This document shows positions 1 to 8,325 of a DNA stretch of 28,811 nucleotides, piece after piece (the first letter of the stretch is position 1; every line of letters starts with the position of its first letter). Made by a program: the position numbers and the translations under genes. This DNA comes from JACKII01 sp963974445 (GTDB lineage: Bacteria > Pseudomonadota > Alphaproteobacteria > Bin95). The notes under the pieces are model-generated. The model was not told the origin of the DNA. It worked only from the letters and a program-made list of their open reading frames with translations, and did no database searches. Location of the stretch: assembly GCA_963974445.1 (NCBI GenBank), contig CAXBDI010000043.1, positions 1 to 28,811 of the forward strand, written 5' to 3'.

Positions 1-7
1 ATGATCG

Positions 8-661
8 ATGCGCCCGACAGACCGCCTGCGCCAGCAATGCCAAAGCGATTGGGATGCTGCGACCGACAATCCGTTCACTCGGGAATTGGCGGAAGGCACT
101 CTGCCGACTGCCAAGCTCGCCTGGTATTTGGCGCAGGACTACACCTTTATCGAAGGCTTTGTGAAGCTGATGGGGGCGGCGATTGCGACGTCGCCGACCC
201 TGCCGGACGCTCTGCCGAAGGCGCAGTTCCTGGGGGTCATCGCCGGGCCTGAGAACACCTACTTCCAGCGCTCGTTCGAGGCACTGGACGTGCCGCAATC
301 CGAGCGCGAGCATCCGACCCTGTCCGCCACCGCCGCCGGACTGCAAGCGCTGATGGCGGAGGCCGCCACCTCCGGCCGGCACGAGCGGATGCTGGCGGTG
401 CTGACCGGGGCGGAGTGGAGCTATCTGAGTTGGGCCGCACCCTACGCCGACCGAGCGCCGCACCTGCCATTCTACTTCGGCGAATGGATCGCACTGCACT
501 CCGGCGACTATTTCGAAAGCGTGGTCGAGCACTTGCGTAGCCAGTTCGATCAGATTTGGCTCACCGCGGACTCCGCGGCTCAGGCGCAGGCGGCGGACGA
601 CTTCGCTCGCTGCATCGCGCTGGAACGGGCCTTCTTCGCCGAGGCGTATGCGGCGGCCTGA
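8..661 (+). CDS. TenA family protein, TenA_E type (no catalytic Cys)
   Basis: This 217-residue protein belongs to the TenA/thiaminase II family of all-helical enzymes that salvage thiamine pyrimidine breakdown products. The family layout is visible: LAQDY with Asp44, EWIALHSG near residues 159-166, and a C-terminal ALERAFF with Glu206. These positions nearly match Bacillus subtilis TenA (Asp44, Glu205). The nucleophilic Cys135 of classical TenA is absent: the segment reads TGAEWSYL, with Ala135 and Glu136. That places it with the TenA_E group, reported to act on amino- or formylamino-pyrimidines. The start is fixed because an in-frame TGA stands at 2-4 and the ATG at 8 is the first start after it. 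The ribosome-binding region lies mostly outside the window. The gene ends 21 bases before the convergent FAH-family gene. No thiamine genes are adjacent, so the substrate is inferred from family only. Confidence 0.85.
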   Translation: MRPTDRLRQQCQSDWDAATDNPFTRELAEGTLPTAKLAWYLAQDYTFIEGFVKLMGAAIATSPTLPDALPKAQFLGVIAGPENTYFQRSFEALDVPQSEREHPTLSATAAGLQALMAEAATSGRHERMLAVLTGAEWSYLSWAAPYADRAPHLPFYFGEWIALHSGDYFESVVEHLRSQFDQIWLTADSAAQAQAADDFARCIALERAFFAEAYAAA

Positions 662-682
662 TCGCAGCTAGCGGGCTTTGCG

Positions 683-1537
683 CTAAGCGCCCTCGTACTC
701 GACGACCGTGTGCTCCTGCTCGCCCAGCCCATCGATGCCGCACCGCACCACGTCGCCCGGTTGCAGATAGCGCGGCTCTGGCTTCGCGCCATGGCCGACG
801 CCGGCGGGTGTGCCGGTCGCCAGCACGTCGCCCGGCAGGAATGTCATGAACTGCGAGAGGTAGGCGATGGACTTGGCGACGCCGAACACCAGGTTCGAGG
901 TGTTGCCGTCCTGGTGGCGCACGCCGTTGACCTCGCACCAGATCCCCAGCTTGCCTGGATCCGGCACCGCATCCGCCGTCACCAGCCAGGGGCCGAGCGG
1001 GCCGAAATTGTCGGCGCTCTTGCCTTTGGTCGCGCCGCCGCCATGCTCCATCTGGAAGGCGCGCTCCGACACATCGTTGAACGTCGCATAGCCGGCGACA
1101 TGGTTCAGCGCATCCGCCTCCGACACATAGCGGCAGGTGGAGCCAAAGACGATGGCCAGTTCGATCTCGTGATCCAGCTTCTGGCTGTTCTTGGGCCGGA
1201 TGATCGGGTCGTAGGGGCCGCAGAGCGAGTTAATCGCCTTGTTGAAGATCTGCGGCTCGTCCGGCGGCGCCTTGTTCACTTCCCGGGCGTGATCCAGATA
1301 GTTCAGGCCGATGCAGATCATCTTGCCGACGCCCGCCAACGGCGCACCCAGCCGCGGATTGCCGGAAACCACCGGCAGCGTCGAGGGCTCGACCGACCGC
1401 AGGATGTCGAGGGCGATAGGATCGAGTTGATCCGGCGTGATGTCGGCAATCACATAGGACAGATCGCGCAACTGCCCAGCATTATCGAGCATACCCGGCT
1501 TTTCGGCGCCGGGATCACCGTATCGGACGAGGCGCAT
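683..1537 (-). CDS. Fumarylacetoacetate hydrolase family protein
   Basis: A 284-residue member of the FAH superfamily, metal-dependent enzymes that cleave or decarboxylate 2-oxo acids. Family motifs run in order: GLNYLDHAREVN, the acidic metal-binding stretch DHEIELAIVFG, the YATFNDVSER segment, GKSADNFGPLGPW, and GDVLATGTPAGVG near the C terminus. The length fits single-domain members annotated as ureidoglycolate lyase or 2,4-diketo-3-deoxy-L-fuconate hydrolase. The exact substrate cannot be read from the sequence. The start is well supported: AAGGAGG precedes the ATG at 1537 by a few bases. It is transcribed away from the gamma-glutamyltransferase gene across a 185-bp gap that must carry both promoters. 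An acid-sugar-dehydratase-like enzyme lies 7 kb away on the same strand, but nothing ties the two together. Confidence 0.9.
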   Translation of the reverse strand: MRLVRYGDPGAEKPGMLDNAGQLRDLSYVIADITPDQLDPIALDILRSVEPSTLPVVSGNPRLGAPLAGVGKMICIGLNYLDHAREVNKAPPDEPQIFNKAINSLCGPYDPIIRPKNSQKLDHEIELAIVFGSTCRYVSEADALNHVAGYATFNDVSERAFQMEHGGGATKGKSADNFGPLGPWLVTADAVPDPGKLGIWCEVNGVRHQDGNTSNLVFGVAKSIAYLSQFMTFLPGDVLATGTPAGVGHGAKPEPRYLQPGDVVRCGIDGLGEQEHTVVEYEGA

Positions 1538-1709
1538 GGGGTTTCCTCCTTCTTGAAAGATTGCCGGCAGGGGTGAGCCGGTGGATTGCCGCCGATTGTA
1601 CAGCGAAGCCGGCTGATTGGAAGAAGCGGATGCCCGGCCTCACACGCCGTAGAGTCGGTTGCCGCCCAAGCCCTAATCCGCTCTAATTCCGGTCGATCCA
1701 TTCCTTATT

Positions 1710-1715
1710 GAGGAG
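1710..1715 (+). promoter_or_regulatory. Ribosome binding site deciding the gamma-glutamyltransferase start
   Basis: GAGGAG lies 7 bases before ATG 1723. A longer in-frame TTG start at 1708 would overlap this site, so the ATG at 1723 is preferred. Confidence 0.75.
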
Positions 1716-1722
1716 CAATGCC

Positions 1723-3339
1723 ATGTCGGACGCGATGATTGTCACAGCCCAGCCGGAAGCCTCCGAAGCGGGCGCGCGGGTGTTGATGGCCGGCGGCAAT
1801 GCGGTCGATGCGGCGATGGCGGCGGCCTTGGTGCAAGGCGTCGTCGATCCGCAGATGTGCGGCATCGCCGGCTTCGGCAACTGCCAGATCTACATGCCCG
1901 GCAAGGGCGTCCACACCTGCCTGGATTTCCACGGCAAGACCCCGTTGGCGGCCACGCCGGACATGTGGCACAACCTGCTGATCGAGGAAACGCGCGACGG
2001 CTTTGGCTTTGTCCTGAAGGACAACGTCAACGACCTCGGCTATGGCGCGATCACCACGCCGGGCTCGCTGATGGCCTATTTCGAGGCGGTTCGCGATTTC
2101 GGCTCGTGGGATTGGTCGGATGTGGTCGCGCCAGCGGTCAGGCAGGCGGAAAAGGGCTTCGCCGTGCGTCCGCACGTCTATTTCTGGTGGACCCATGGCG
2201 CGGCCCTCGGCCGGGTGCAGGTGGAGGAGCGGCTGGCGTTCTCCGCCACCGGCCGGCAGGTCTACTTCACCGACGATGGCAAGGGCGGTCGCCGGATCAA
2301 GCGCATCGGCGAGCCGGTGATCAACCCGGATATGGCCGAAACCCTGCGCATTATCCAGCGGGATGGGGCCGATCCGTTCTACCGCGGCGCCATCGCCGAC
2401 GTGATCGACGCCGACATGCGCGCCAACAATGGCCTGATGCGCAAGGCCGACCTGGAGGCCTACAAGGTTGGCCGCTCCGATCCGATTGAGACGATATACC
2501 GGGGCCTGCGCGTCGCTTCCTGCCATCCGCCTGGCGGCGGCGTCATGCTGCTGGAGATGCTGAACATCCTCGAACATTTCGACCTGAAAGGCATGGGCCA
2601 CAACTCGGCCGACTACATCCGCACGGTCTGCGAGGCGATGAAGATCGCGACGGCGGACAAGGAACGCCATGTCGGCGACCCGGCCTTCGTCGATGTGCCG
2701 CTCGCCCGCCTCACGGGTAAGGAGTATGCGGCGGACGCGGCCTCTCGTATCAAAGCCGGCGAGCGGGCAACGGTGGAACGCCTGACCGCCGAATCGCCGC
2801 AGACCACCCATGTCGCCGTGCGCGACGCGCAAGGCAATTGCGTGACGATGACCCACTCGCTCGGCATGCCATCTGGGGTGATCACCGATGGGCTGGGCTT
2901 CATGTACAATGGCTGCATGGGCGTGTTCGATCCAAGGCCGGGCCGGGCCGGCTCCGTCGCGCCGGGCAAGAGCCGCTTCTCGTCGCTCTGCCCGACCATC
3001 GTGTTCGAGGGCGAGGCGCCGCGCATCGTCATCGGCGCGCCGGGTGGCACGCAGATCGCCATGGGCGTATTGCAGGCGCTGCTGAACGTCATCGACCACG
3101 GCATGAGCATTTCCGACGCCGTCAGCGTGGCGCGGTTCTCCTCGACCTCCAACGCAATCGACATCACCAACCGCATTCCGGACTATACGGTGGAGCCGCT
3201 GCGCGACGCCGGCTACGAGGTCATCCGCTCGCCCCTGACCTTCCACATCGCCGCGGTGCACGGCATCACCATCGATAAGGACGGCCGAATGGCCGGCGCT
3301 GCCGACCCCGGGCACGACGGCGTCGCGCTGGCGGTCTAG
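1723..3339 (+). CDS. Gamma-glutamyltransferase family Ntn hydrolase (cytoplasmic type)
   Basis: A 538-residue member of the gamma-glutamyltranspeptidase family, which transfers or hydrolyses gamma-glutamyl groups such as that of glutathione. The proenzyme cleaves itself before a threonine that becomes the nucleophile. Here the site is Gln-Thr-Thr-His-Val, with the new N-terminal Thr at residue 361, giving chains of about 360 and 178 residues. Other family signatures are GGNAVDAAMAAALVQG near the N terminus, the Ser-Ser pair in SRFSSLCPTIVF and GAPGGTQIA. Unlike Escherichia coli Ggt there is no signal peptide, so the enzyme is predicted to stay in the cytoplasm. Such members may act on substrates other than glutathione, for example N-acylated amides. 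It lies upstream of the molybdenum hydroxylase genes on the same strand, with an 85-bp gap containing a hairpin. A joint pathway is possible but not shown. Confidence 0.9.
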   Translation: MSDAMIVTAQPEASEAGARVLMAGGNAVDAAMAAALVQGVVDPQMCGIAGFGNCQIYMPGKGVHTCLDFHGKTPLAATPDMWHNLLIEETRDGFGFVLKDNVNDLGYGAITTPGSLMAYFEAVRDFGSWDWSDVVAPAVRQAEKGFAVRPHVYFWWTHGAALGRVQVEERLAFSATGRQVYFTDDGKGGRRIKRIGEPVINPDMAETLRIIQRDGADPFYRGAIADVIDADMRANNGLMRKADLEAYKVGRSDPIETIYRGLRVASCHPPGGGVMLLEMLNILEHFDLKGMGHNSADYIRTVCEAMKIATADKERHVGDPAFVDVPLARLTGKEYAADAASRIKAGERATVERLTAESPQTTHVAVRDAQGNCVTMTHSLGMPSGVITDGLGFMYNGCMGVFDPRPGRAGSVAPGKSRFSSLCPTIVFEGEAPRIVIGAPGGTQIAMGVLQALLNVIDHGMSISDAVSVARFSSTSNAIDITNRIPDYTVEPLRDAGYEVIRSPLTFHIAAVHGITIDKDGRMAGAADPGHDGVALAV

Positions 3340-3368
3340 GCGGAAGGTATCCGACGACGACAAGAAAT

Positions 3369-3391
3369 GGCGGCTCCATAACGAAGCCGCC
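3369..3391 (+). other. Perfect hairpin in the gap before the 2Fe-2S subunit gene
   Basis: GGCGGCT (3369-3375) and AGCCGCC (3385-3391) pair perfectly over 7 bp around a 9-base loop. No T-run follows, so it is not a standard intrinsic terminator. It could separate expression of the upstream gene from the hydroxylase genes or stabilise an mRNA end. Confidence 0.45.
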
Positions 3392-3424
3392 CGTTGCCAG
3401 TCAGATGTGAAGGATGCGCTGCCT

Positions 3425-3925
3425 ATGCCGAGTTCTCGAATGACTATGACGCTTTCCATCAACGGCACACCGTACCGGCTGCCGCAGTCAGTATCTCCGG
3501 ATACGCCCTTGCTCGACATCTTACGCAATACTCTGGGCCTGACCGGCACCCGTTTCGGCTGTGGGCTGGAGCAATGCGGCGCCTGCATGGTGCTGGTCGA
3601 TGGCCAGCCGGTCCAGGCCTGTACCGCCGCGCTCGATGCCGTCGCGGGCAAGCAGGTCATAACGGTGGAGGGCCTTGCCGCCGCCGATGGGACATTGCAC
3701 CCGCTGCAGCAGGCGTTTCTGGACGAGCAGGCGGGGCAGTGCGGCTATTGTCTTTCCGGAATCTTGATCGCCGCCAAGGCGCTCCTGGACGAAAACCATA
3801 ATCCCAGTCGGGCGGGGATCGCGGCGGCGTTAGACGGCAATTTATGCCGCTGCGGCTCGCATGTCCGCATTCTTCGGGCGGTCGAGCGGGCGGCGGCGGC
3901 CATGCGGGCGGAGACCGGCCGATGA
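3425..3925 (+). CDS. (2Fe-2S)-binding subunit of a molybdenum hydroxylase (IorA/CoxS type)
   Basis: This is the small iron-sulphur subunit of a xanthine-oxidase-family enzyme, about 166 residues. It passes electrons from the molybdenum site through two 2Fe-2S clusters. The N-terminal plant-ferredoxin-like domain carries the motif GCGLEQCGACMV followed by a later Cys (VQAC). The C-terminal helical domain carries QCGYCLSG and NLCRCGSH, which supply the second cluster. Several in-frame starts exist: GTG 3407, ATG 3425, ATG 3440 and ATG 3446. AAGGA at 3410-3414 lies 10 bases before ATG 3425, so that one is chosen with moderate certainty. The stop overlaps the start of the large subunit in an ATGA, a sign of translational coupling. 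No FAD-subunit gene is present, which fits the two-subunit isoquinoline-1-oxidoreductase type rather than the three-subunit CO dehydrogenase type. Confidence 0.93.
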   Translation: MPSSRMTMTLSINGTPYRLPQSVSPDTPLLDILRNTLGLTGTRFGCGLEQCGACMVLVDGQPVQACTAALDAVAGKQVITVEGLAAADGTLHPLQQAFLDEQAGQCGYCLSGILIAAKALLDENHNPSRAGIAAALDGNLCRCGSHVRILRAVERAAAAMRAETGR

Positions 3926-6048
3926 CCCAGACAATGACCCTACCGCTCAGCCTGACCGCCAACCCGCGCCTCGACCGCTGGATCAAGTTCGAGGGCGACC
4001 GCACCGTGCGCATCGCCTCCGGCAAGGTGGAGATCGGGCAAGGCATCGTCACGGCGCTCTCCCAGATCGCGGCGGAAGAGTTGGACCTGTCGTTGGAGCG
4101 GGTGGCCTTGCTCTCCGGCAGCACCACCGACGGCCCGGATGAGCTTTACACGTCTTCAAGCCTGTCCGTAATGGTCTCCGGCGCCTCGATCCGGCTGGTC
4201 TGTGCCGAGGTGCGGGCCATGCTGATCGAGCAGGCGGCGCTGCGGCTGAATTGCGCGGCTGCCGATCTCTCGGTGGAAAACGGCGCGTTCCTGCAATCGG
4301 GCGAGGCGACCGGGCTCGACTATTGGGACGTAGCATCGGCCCTGGACCTGAGCCAGGCTCCGACGGGTCGGGTTGCTCCGAAGCCGGCGGCTGCCTACCG
4401 CATCGTCGGGCAGAGCGTATTGCGGGGCGATCTGCCCGCGAAAGTGTCCGGCGCTGCGGCCTATCTGCATGACTGGTTGCCGGAGGGCGTGCTGCACGCC
4501 CGCACCCTGCGCCAGCCGAACCGCGATGCGACGCTGCAATCGCTGGACGAGGCGGCGGTGCGGCGCGCCAGCGGCGATGCCGACCTGCGCCTGGTGCGGC
4601 GGGCCAACTTCGTCGCCTTCGTTAGCCGCAGCGAACGCGCCGCCGAGGCAGCGGCGGTCTATGCCGCAGATCACGCCGAGTGGGCCGGCGCCCGCGACCT
4701 GCAACCCGCGGTTCAGGAGGGCGCATGGCTGGTCGGCCAGCCAGCGGAATTGCGGGAGATCGGCTCACCCGCCGCCGATATATCTAAATCTGCCGGCATA
4801 GTCGAAGCCACCTTCACCCGCCCCTACATCGCCCACGCCTCCATGGGGCCGTCGGCTGCGGTGGCGGCGTTCGATGGCGAGGTCATGACCGTCTGGTCGC
4901 ACGGCCAGGGGATGCATCCGCTGCGCAAGAACATCGCGGCTGGCTTGGGTCTCGACCCGGACAAAGTGATCTGCCATCACCGGCACGGCCCCGGCTGTTA
5001 TGGCCACAACGGTTCCGACGACGCTGCCTTCGATGCGGCTATCGTCGCGCTGGCTCTGCCCGGTGAGACCGTGCGCCTGCAATGGCGGCGCGAGGAGGAG
5101 TTCGCATACGAGCCGGTCAGCCCGGCCATGTCAGTCACCGTAAAAGTGGCGGTCGACGCCGCCGGCAATCCACTCGATTGGACGCAGGAGGTTTGGAGCG
5201 CCAGTCATGTACAGCGCCCTGGCTCCGGCAGCGGCCATTTGCTGGCGAGCGAGGCTTTGGAGAACCCGCCCCCGCCGGTGCAGGTGACCGACCCACCGCA
5301 GGAGCGCGGCGGCGGCGGCACCCGCAACGCCGTACCGCTCTACAGGGTCGGCGCCCATCGCATCCGCCATCACCTAGTGACCGATGCGCCGGTGCGGACG
5401 TCTGCTCTGCGGGGCCTCGGTGCGCCAACCAACGTGTTCGCGATGGAAGGCATGATGGACGAATTGGCGGCGCGCGCCGGCAAGGACCCGCTCGTCTACC
5501 GCCTCGAATTGCTCGACGATGCGCGGGCCCGTGCGGTGCTGGAGCGGACGGCGGCGATGGCCCGCTGGACCGGCCGCAGTGCCGGCGGCCAGGGCCAGGG
5601 CCTCGGCATCGCCTTCGCCCGGTACAAGAACATGGCGGCCTACTCCGCCGTCGCCGTTGCGGTGACCGTCGATGAAAGCGTGCGCTTGGATCACGTCTGG
5701 AGCGCGACCGACGCCGGACTGGTGATCAACCCGGATGGCGCGCGCAACCAGTTGGAGGGCGGCATCGTGCAAGCCGCCAGCTTCGCCCTGAAAGAGCAGG
5801 TGAAGATCGAAGGCGAGGGTATCGCATCGCGCGATTGGCAGACCTACCCGATCCTGCGGTTTAGCGAGGTACCGCCGGTTGACGTGGAATTGATCGGCTC
5901 AGCCGACGATCCCGCCCTCGGCATGGGCGAATGCACCATCGGCCCTACCGTCGCCGCCATCGGCAACGCCGTCGCGCATGCGCTGGGCCGCCGCATTTAC
6001 GACATGCCGTTGAACCGCGAGCGGATAATGGCGGCGTTGCTCGGCTAA
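3922..6048 (+). CDS. Molybdopterin-binding subunit of a molybdenum hydroxylase (IorB-like)
   Basis: The 708-residue catalytic subunit partners the preceding 2Fe-2S protein and should hydroxylate an aldehyde or N-heterocycle using water as oxygen source. A cofactor-binding segment (KVEIGQGIVTALSQIAAEEL) comes first and the hammerhead-type segment (VLRGDLPAKVSGAAAYLHD) follows. This is the order seen in IorB-like proteins. The main molybdopterin region includes GQGMHPLRKNIAAGLG, CHHRHGPGCYGHNG and ALRGLGAPTNVFAMEG. The conserved catalytic glutamate is Glu670 in GMGECTIGP. There is no twin-arginine signal, unlike many IorB relatives, so a cytoplasmic location is inferred. ATG 3922 is chosen because it overlaps the upstream stop and a longer frame would run through the small-subunit gene. 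Molybdenum cofactor insertion genes (XdhC type) are not in the window. The substrate is unknown. Confidence 0.92.
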   Translation: MTQTMTLPLSLTANPRLDRWIKFEGDRTVRIASGKVEIGQGIVTALSQIAAEELDLSLERVALLSGSTTDGPDELYTSSSLSVMVSGASIRLVCAEVRAMLIEQAALRLNCAAADLSVENGAFLQSGEATGLDYWDVASALDLSQAPTGRVAPKPAAAYRIVGQSVLRGDLPAKVSGAAAYLHDWLPEGVLHARTLRQPNRDATLQSLDEAAVRRASGDADLRLVRRANFVAFVSRSERAAEAAAVYAADHAEWAGARDLQPAVQEGAWLVGQPAELREIGSPAADISKSAGIVEATFTRPYIAHASMGPSAAVAAFDGEVMTVWSHGQGMHPLRKNIAAGLGLDPDKVICHHRHGPGCYGHNGSDDAAFDAAIVALALPGETVRLQWRREEEFAYEPVSPAMSVTVKVAVDAAGNPLDWTQEVWSASHVQRPGSGSGHLLASEALENPPPPVQVTDPPQERGGGGTRNAVPLYRVGAHRIRHHLVTDAPVRTSALRGLGAPTNVFAMEGMMDELAARAGKDPLVYRLELLDDARARAVLERTAAMARWTGRSAGGQGQGLGIAFARYKNMAAYSAVAVAVTVDESVRLDHVWSATDAGLVINPDGARNQLEGGIVQAASFALKEQVKIEGEGIASRDWQTYPILRFSEVPPVDVELIGSADDPALGMGECTIGPTVAAIGNAVAHALGRRIYDMPLNRERIMAALLG

Positions 6049-6086
6049 CCATTGCGGCGATCGGCGAATTTGCGCATGGTTCCGCC

Positions 6087-7511
6087 ATGAACAACACCCG
6101 CCGCTATACCGGCCTCTCCGCACGATTGCTGCTGCTCACGGTTCTATTCGTCATGCTGGCGGAGGTGTTGATCTATGCGCCGTCGGCCGGGCGGTTTCGG
6201 CTGATGTACCTGCAAAACCATCTGGCCGACGCGCATCTGGCGGTGCTGTCGCTTTCCGCCATGCCGGAGCAGCCACTGCGGCCGGCGATGGAAAAGACCT
6301 TGCTGCTGCATATCGGCGCGTATTCCGTCGAAGCGCGCCTCGGCACGCATTTTCTGCCAATGCTGGGCGGCGAGAAGCCGCCGCCGGTCGATGCCAACTT
6401 CATATTGGACGAAGGCACTTTTTTCAGTCTGATCGGCGACGCATTCATGACGCTGATCCAAACCGAAAACCGGGTTTTGCGGGTCATCGGCCCCTCGCCA
6501 TTGGACGGCTCGGTGCGGGTCGAGGTGATCATGGACGAAGCGCCGATGCGCGCCGAATTGCTCGACTATTCGCAGCGCATCCTGCAACTGTCGCTATTCA
6601 TCTCGGCGATCACCGCGGCCCTGGTGTATCTGTCGCTGCAACTGATGATCGTCCGCCCGATTGGCGAGTTGACCAGCTTGATGCTGCGCTTCCGGGCCGC
6701 GCCGGAAGACGAAACCGTCAATGTGGTCGCGTCGAAGCGGCGGGACGAGATCGGCGCCGCCTTCCGGGTGCTGGCGGATATGCAGGCGACCGTGCGGCAG
6801 GCCCTGACCCAACGCCAGCATCTGGCGGCATTGGGGGAGGCGGTGGTGAAGATCAACCACGACCTGCGCAATATCCTGTCGTCGGCGCAACTGATGTCCG
6901 ACCGGCTGGCCGACAGCAACGACCCGCGGGTGCGCAAAGCCAGCCCGGCATTGTTGCAGGCCATCGCCCGCGCCGTGGCGTTGTGCAGCCAAGTGGTGGC
7001 GTTCAGCCAGGCGCGCCGGCCGTCGCTGCAATTTGCAGCCGAGCCGCTGCACGATCTGCTGGAGGAGGTCGGCGACAATGTCCTGGCTTTGGGCGAGACC
7101 ATGCAACAGGCGGCGCCCTGGCGTTGGATCAACAACGTGGCCAAGGATGTCTACGTCAAGGGCGATCGGCAACAATTGCTGCGGGTGTTCGAGAACATCG
7201 CCCGCAACGCCTTCGAGGCCGGTGCGACCGAGGTGCGGCTGGAGGCGAACCTGGTGCCGGGCTGCTGGTCGATCACCGTCGCCGATAACGGCCCGGGCCT
7301 GCCGAAGCTCGCCCGCGAGAACCTGTTCCAACCATTCAAGGGGTCCACCCAGGCGGGCGGTACCGGCCTCGGCCTCGCCATCGCCCGCGAACTGGCGGTC
7401 GCGCACGGCGGCAGCTTGCGCTTGGCGGCGACCGGGGTGACCGGTACACGCTTTATCGTCGAACTGCCCAAGGCAGCCTGGCGCAACGAACAACGGAGCC
7501 TTCCAGCATGA
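6087..7511 (+). CDS. Membrane sensor histidine kinase (orphan)
   Basis: A 474-residue two-component sensor kinase. A transmembrane helix spans about residues 11-30, a periplasmic sensing region follows to about 160, and a second helix lies at about 167-189. A HAMP-like linker begins at IVRPIGELTSL. The phosphoacceptor is His258 in INHDLRNILSSAQL. The ATP-binding domain shows the N box FENIARNAFEAGA, the G1 box VADNGPGLP and the G2 box GGTGLGLAIARELA. The start at ATG 6087 has no clear ribosome-binding site, but it precedes the first membrane helix at the expected distance and lies 38 bases after the hydroxylase stop. No response regulator is adjacent, so its partner must be elsewhere. The stop overlaps the next gene by 4 bases (ATGA), so the methyltransferase is likely coupled to it. 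Confidence 0.93.
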   Translation: MNNTRRYTGLSARLLLLTVLFVMLAEVLIYAPSAGRFRLMYLQNHLADAHLAVLSLSAMPEQPLRPAMEKTLLLHIGAYSVEARLGTHFLPMLGGEKPPPVDANFILDEGTFFSLIGDAFMTLIQTENRVLRVIGPSPLDGSVRVEVIMDEAPMRAELLDYSQRILQLSLFISAITAALVYLSLQLMIVRPIGELTSLMLRFRAAPEDETVNVVASKRRDEIGAAFRVLADMQATVRQALTQRQHLAALGEAVVKINHDLRNILSSAQLMSDRLADSNDPRVRKASPALLQAIARAVALCSQVVAFSQARRPSLQFAAEPLHDLLEEVGDNVLALGETMQQAAPWRWINNVAKDVYVKGDRQQLLRVFENIARNAFEAGATEVRLEANLVPGCWSITVADNGPGLPKLARENLFQPFKGSTQAGGTGLGLAIARELAVAHGGSLRLAATGVTGTRFIVELPKAAWRNEQRSLPA

Positions 7512-8308
7512 GTTCAAGCCCACGCGGTCACGCGGTATGGGACCCCGGCCAGTACCATAAGTTCGGTGACCATCGCCTGCGCCCTGCCCTGGAACTGTTC
7601 GAGCGCGCGATACTGGCGCTCGGTGACCGGATGCCTGCCCAGGTTTACGACCTCGGCTGTGGCGGTGGGGAGATCGCGCGCATCATGGCCGACCGCTGGC
7701 CGGACGCCCGCGTCGTCGGCATGGATAGCTCGGCGGAGATGGTGGCGAAGGCCGAAGCCGCCGGCGCCTCCCGCGTCGAGTGGATGGAGGCGGATATCCG
7801 CACCTGGCAGGCCGAGCCGAAAGCCGACCTGCTCTACTCCAACGCCATGTTCCAATGGGTCGATGGCCATGCGGAGGTGCTGCCGCACATGATGAACCAA
7901 CTGGTGCCCGGCGGCGTCATGGCCATTCAGATGCCGCTATCCTTCGGCCAGACCAGCCACGCGCTGCTGCGCGAGACGCTGGAGGATTTCGGCACGCCGG
8001 AACTGCGCCGCTCAGTTGGGCGCAAGTGGGTGGAGGAGGCCGACTGGTACTACGACCTCTTGAAACGTCACGCGGCGTTCCTGGACATCTGGGAGGTGCG
8101 CTATCTGCAGGTCTTGCAGGGCGACGATCCGGTGCTGGAATGGGTCAAAGGCTCGGCGCTGCGTCCGGTCCTGACAGCCATGGCGAAGGACGAGGCCGAC
8201 CGCTTCCTGGCCGCCTACGGCGCGGCCTTGCGTGAGGCTTACCCGAAACGCGCCGGCGGCGAGACCCTGTTCCCGTTCCACCGCCTGTTCATGGTGATCG
8301 GGCGGTAG
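7508..8308 (+). CDS. tam: Trans-aconitate 2-methyltransferase
   Basis: A 266-residue class I SAM-dependent methyltransferase of the Tam family. Tam monomethylates trans-aconitate, a spontaneous isomer of the citric-acid-cycle intermediate cis-aconitate that inhibits aconitase. The N-terminal signature (WDPGQYHKFGDHRLRPALEL) is characteristic of Tam. Motif I is VYDLGCGGGEIARIM, followed by the acidic VVGMDSSAEMV and the motif EADIRTW. The C-terminal half contains the family's VLQGDDPVLEWVKGSALRPVL segment. The start overlaps the histidine-kinase stop, with GGAG a few bases upstream. It converges on the enolase-superfamily gene with only 17 bases between the two stops and no visible terminator. 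Confidence 0.92.
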   Translation: MSSSPRGHAVWDPGQYHKFGDHRLRPALELFERAILALGDRMPAQVYDLGCGGGEIARIMADRWPDARVVGMDSSAEMVAKAEAAGASRVEWMEADIRTWQAEPKADLLYSNAMFQWVDGHAEVLPHMMNQLVPGGVMAIQMPLSFGQTSHALLRETLEDFGTPELRRSVGRKWVEEADWYYDLLKRHAAFLDIWEVRYLQVLQGDDPVLEWVKGSALRPVLTAMAKDEADRFLAAYGAALREAYPKRAGGETLFPFHRLFMVIGR

Positions 8309-8325
8309 CGGCGGCGGACCAAAGA

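Noticed and set aside
710..1576. A 288-codon plus-strand open frame
   Set aside because: It is antisense to the FAH-family gene, which has a strong ribosome-binding site and all family motifs.
1705..3660. A 651-codon minus-strand open frame
   Set aside because: It lies antisense to the gamma-glutamyltransferase and the start of the 2Fe-2S subunit. It has no domain sense and the Arg/His/Asp-heavy composition of GC-rich antisense frames.
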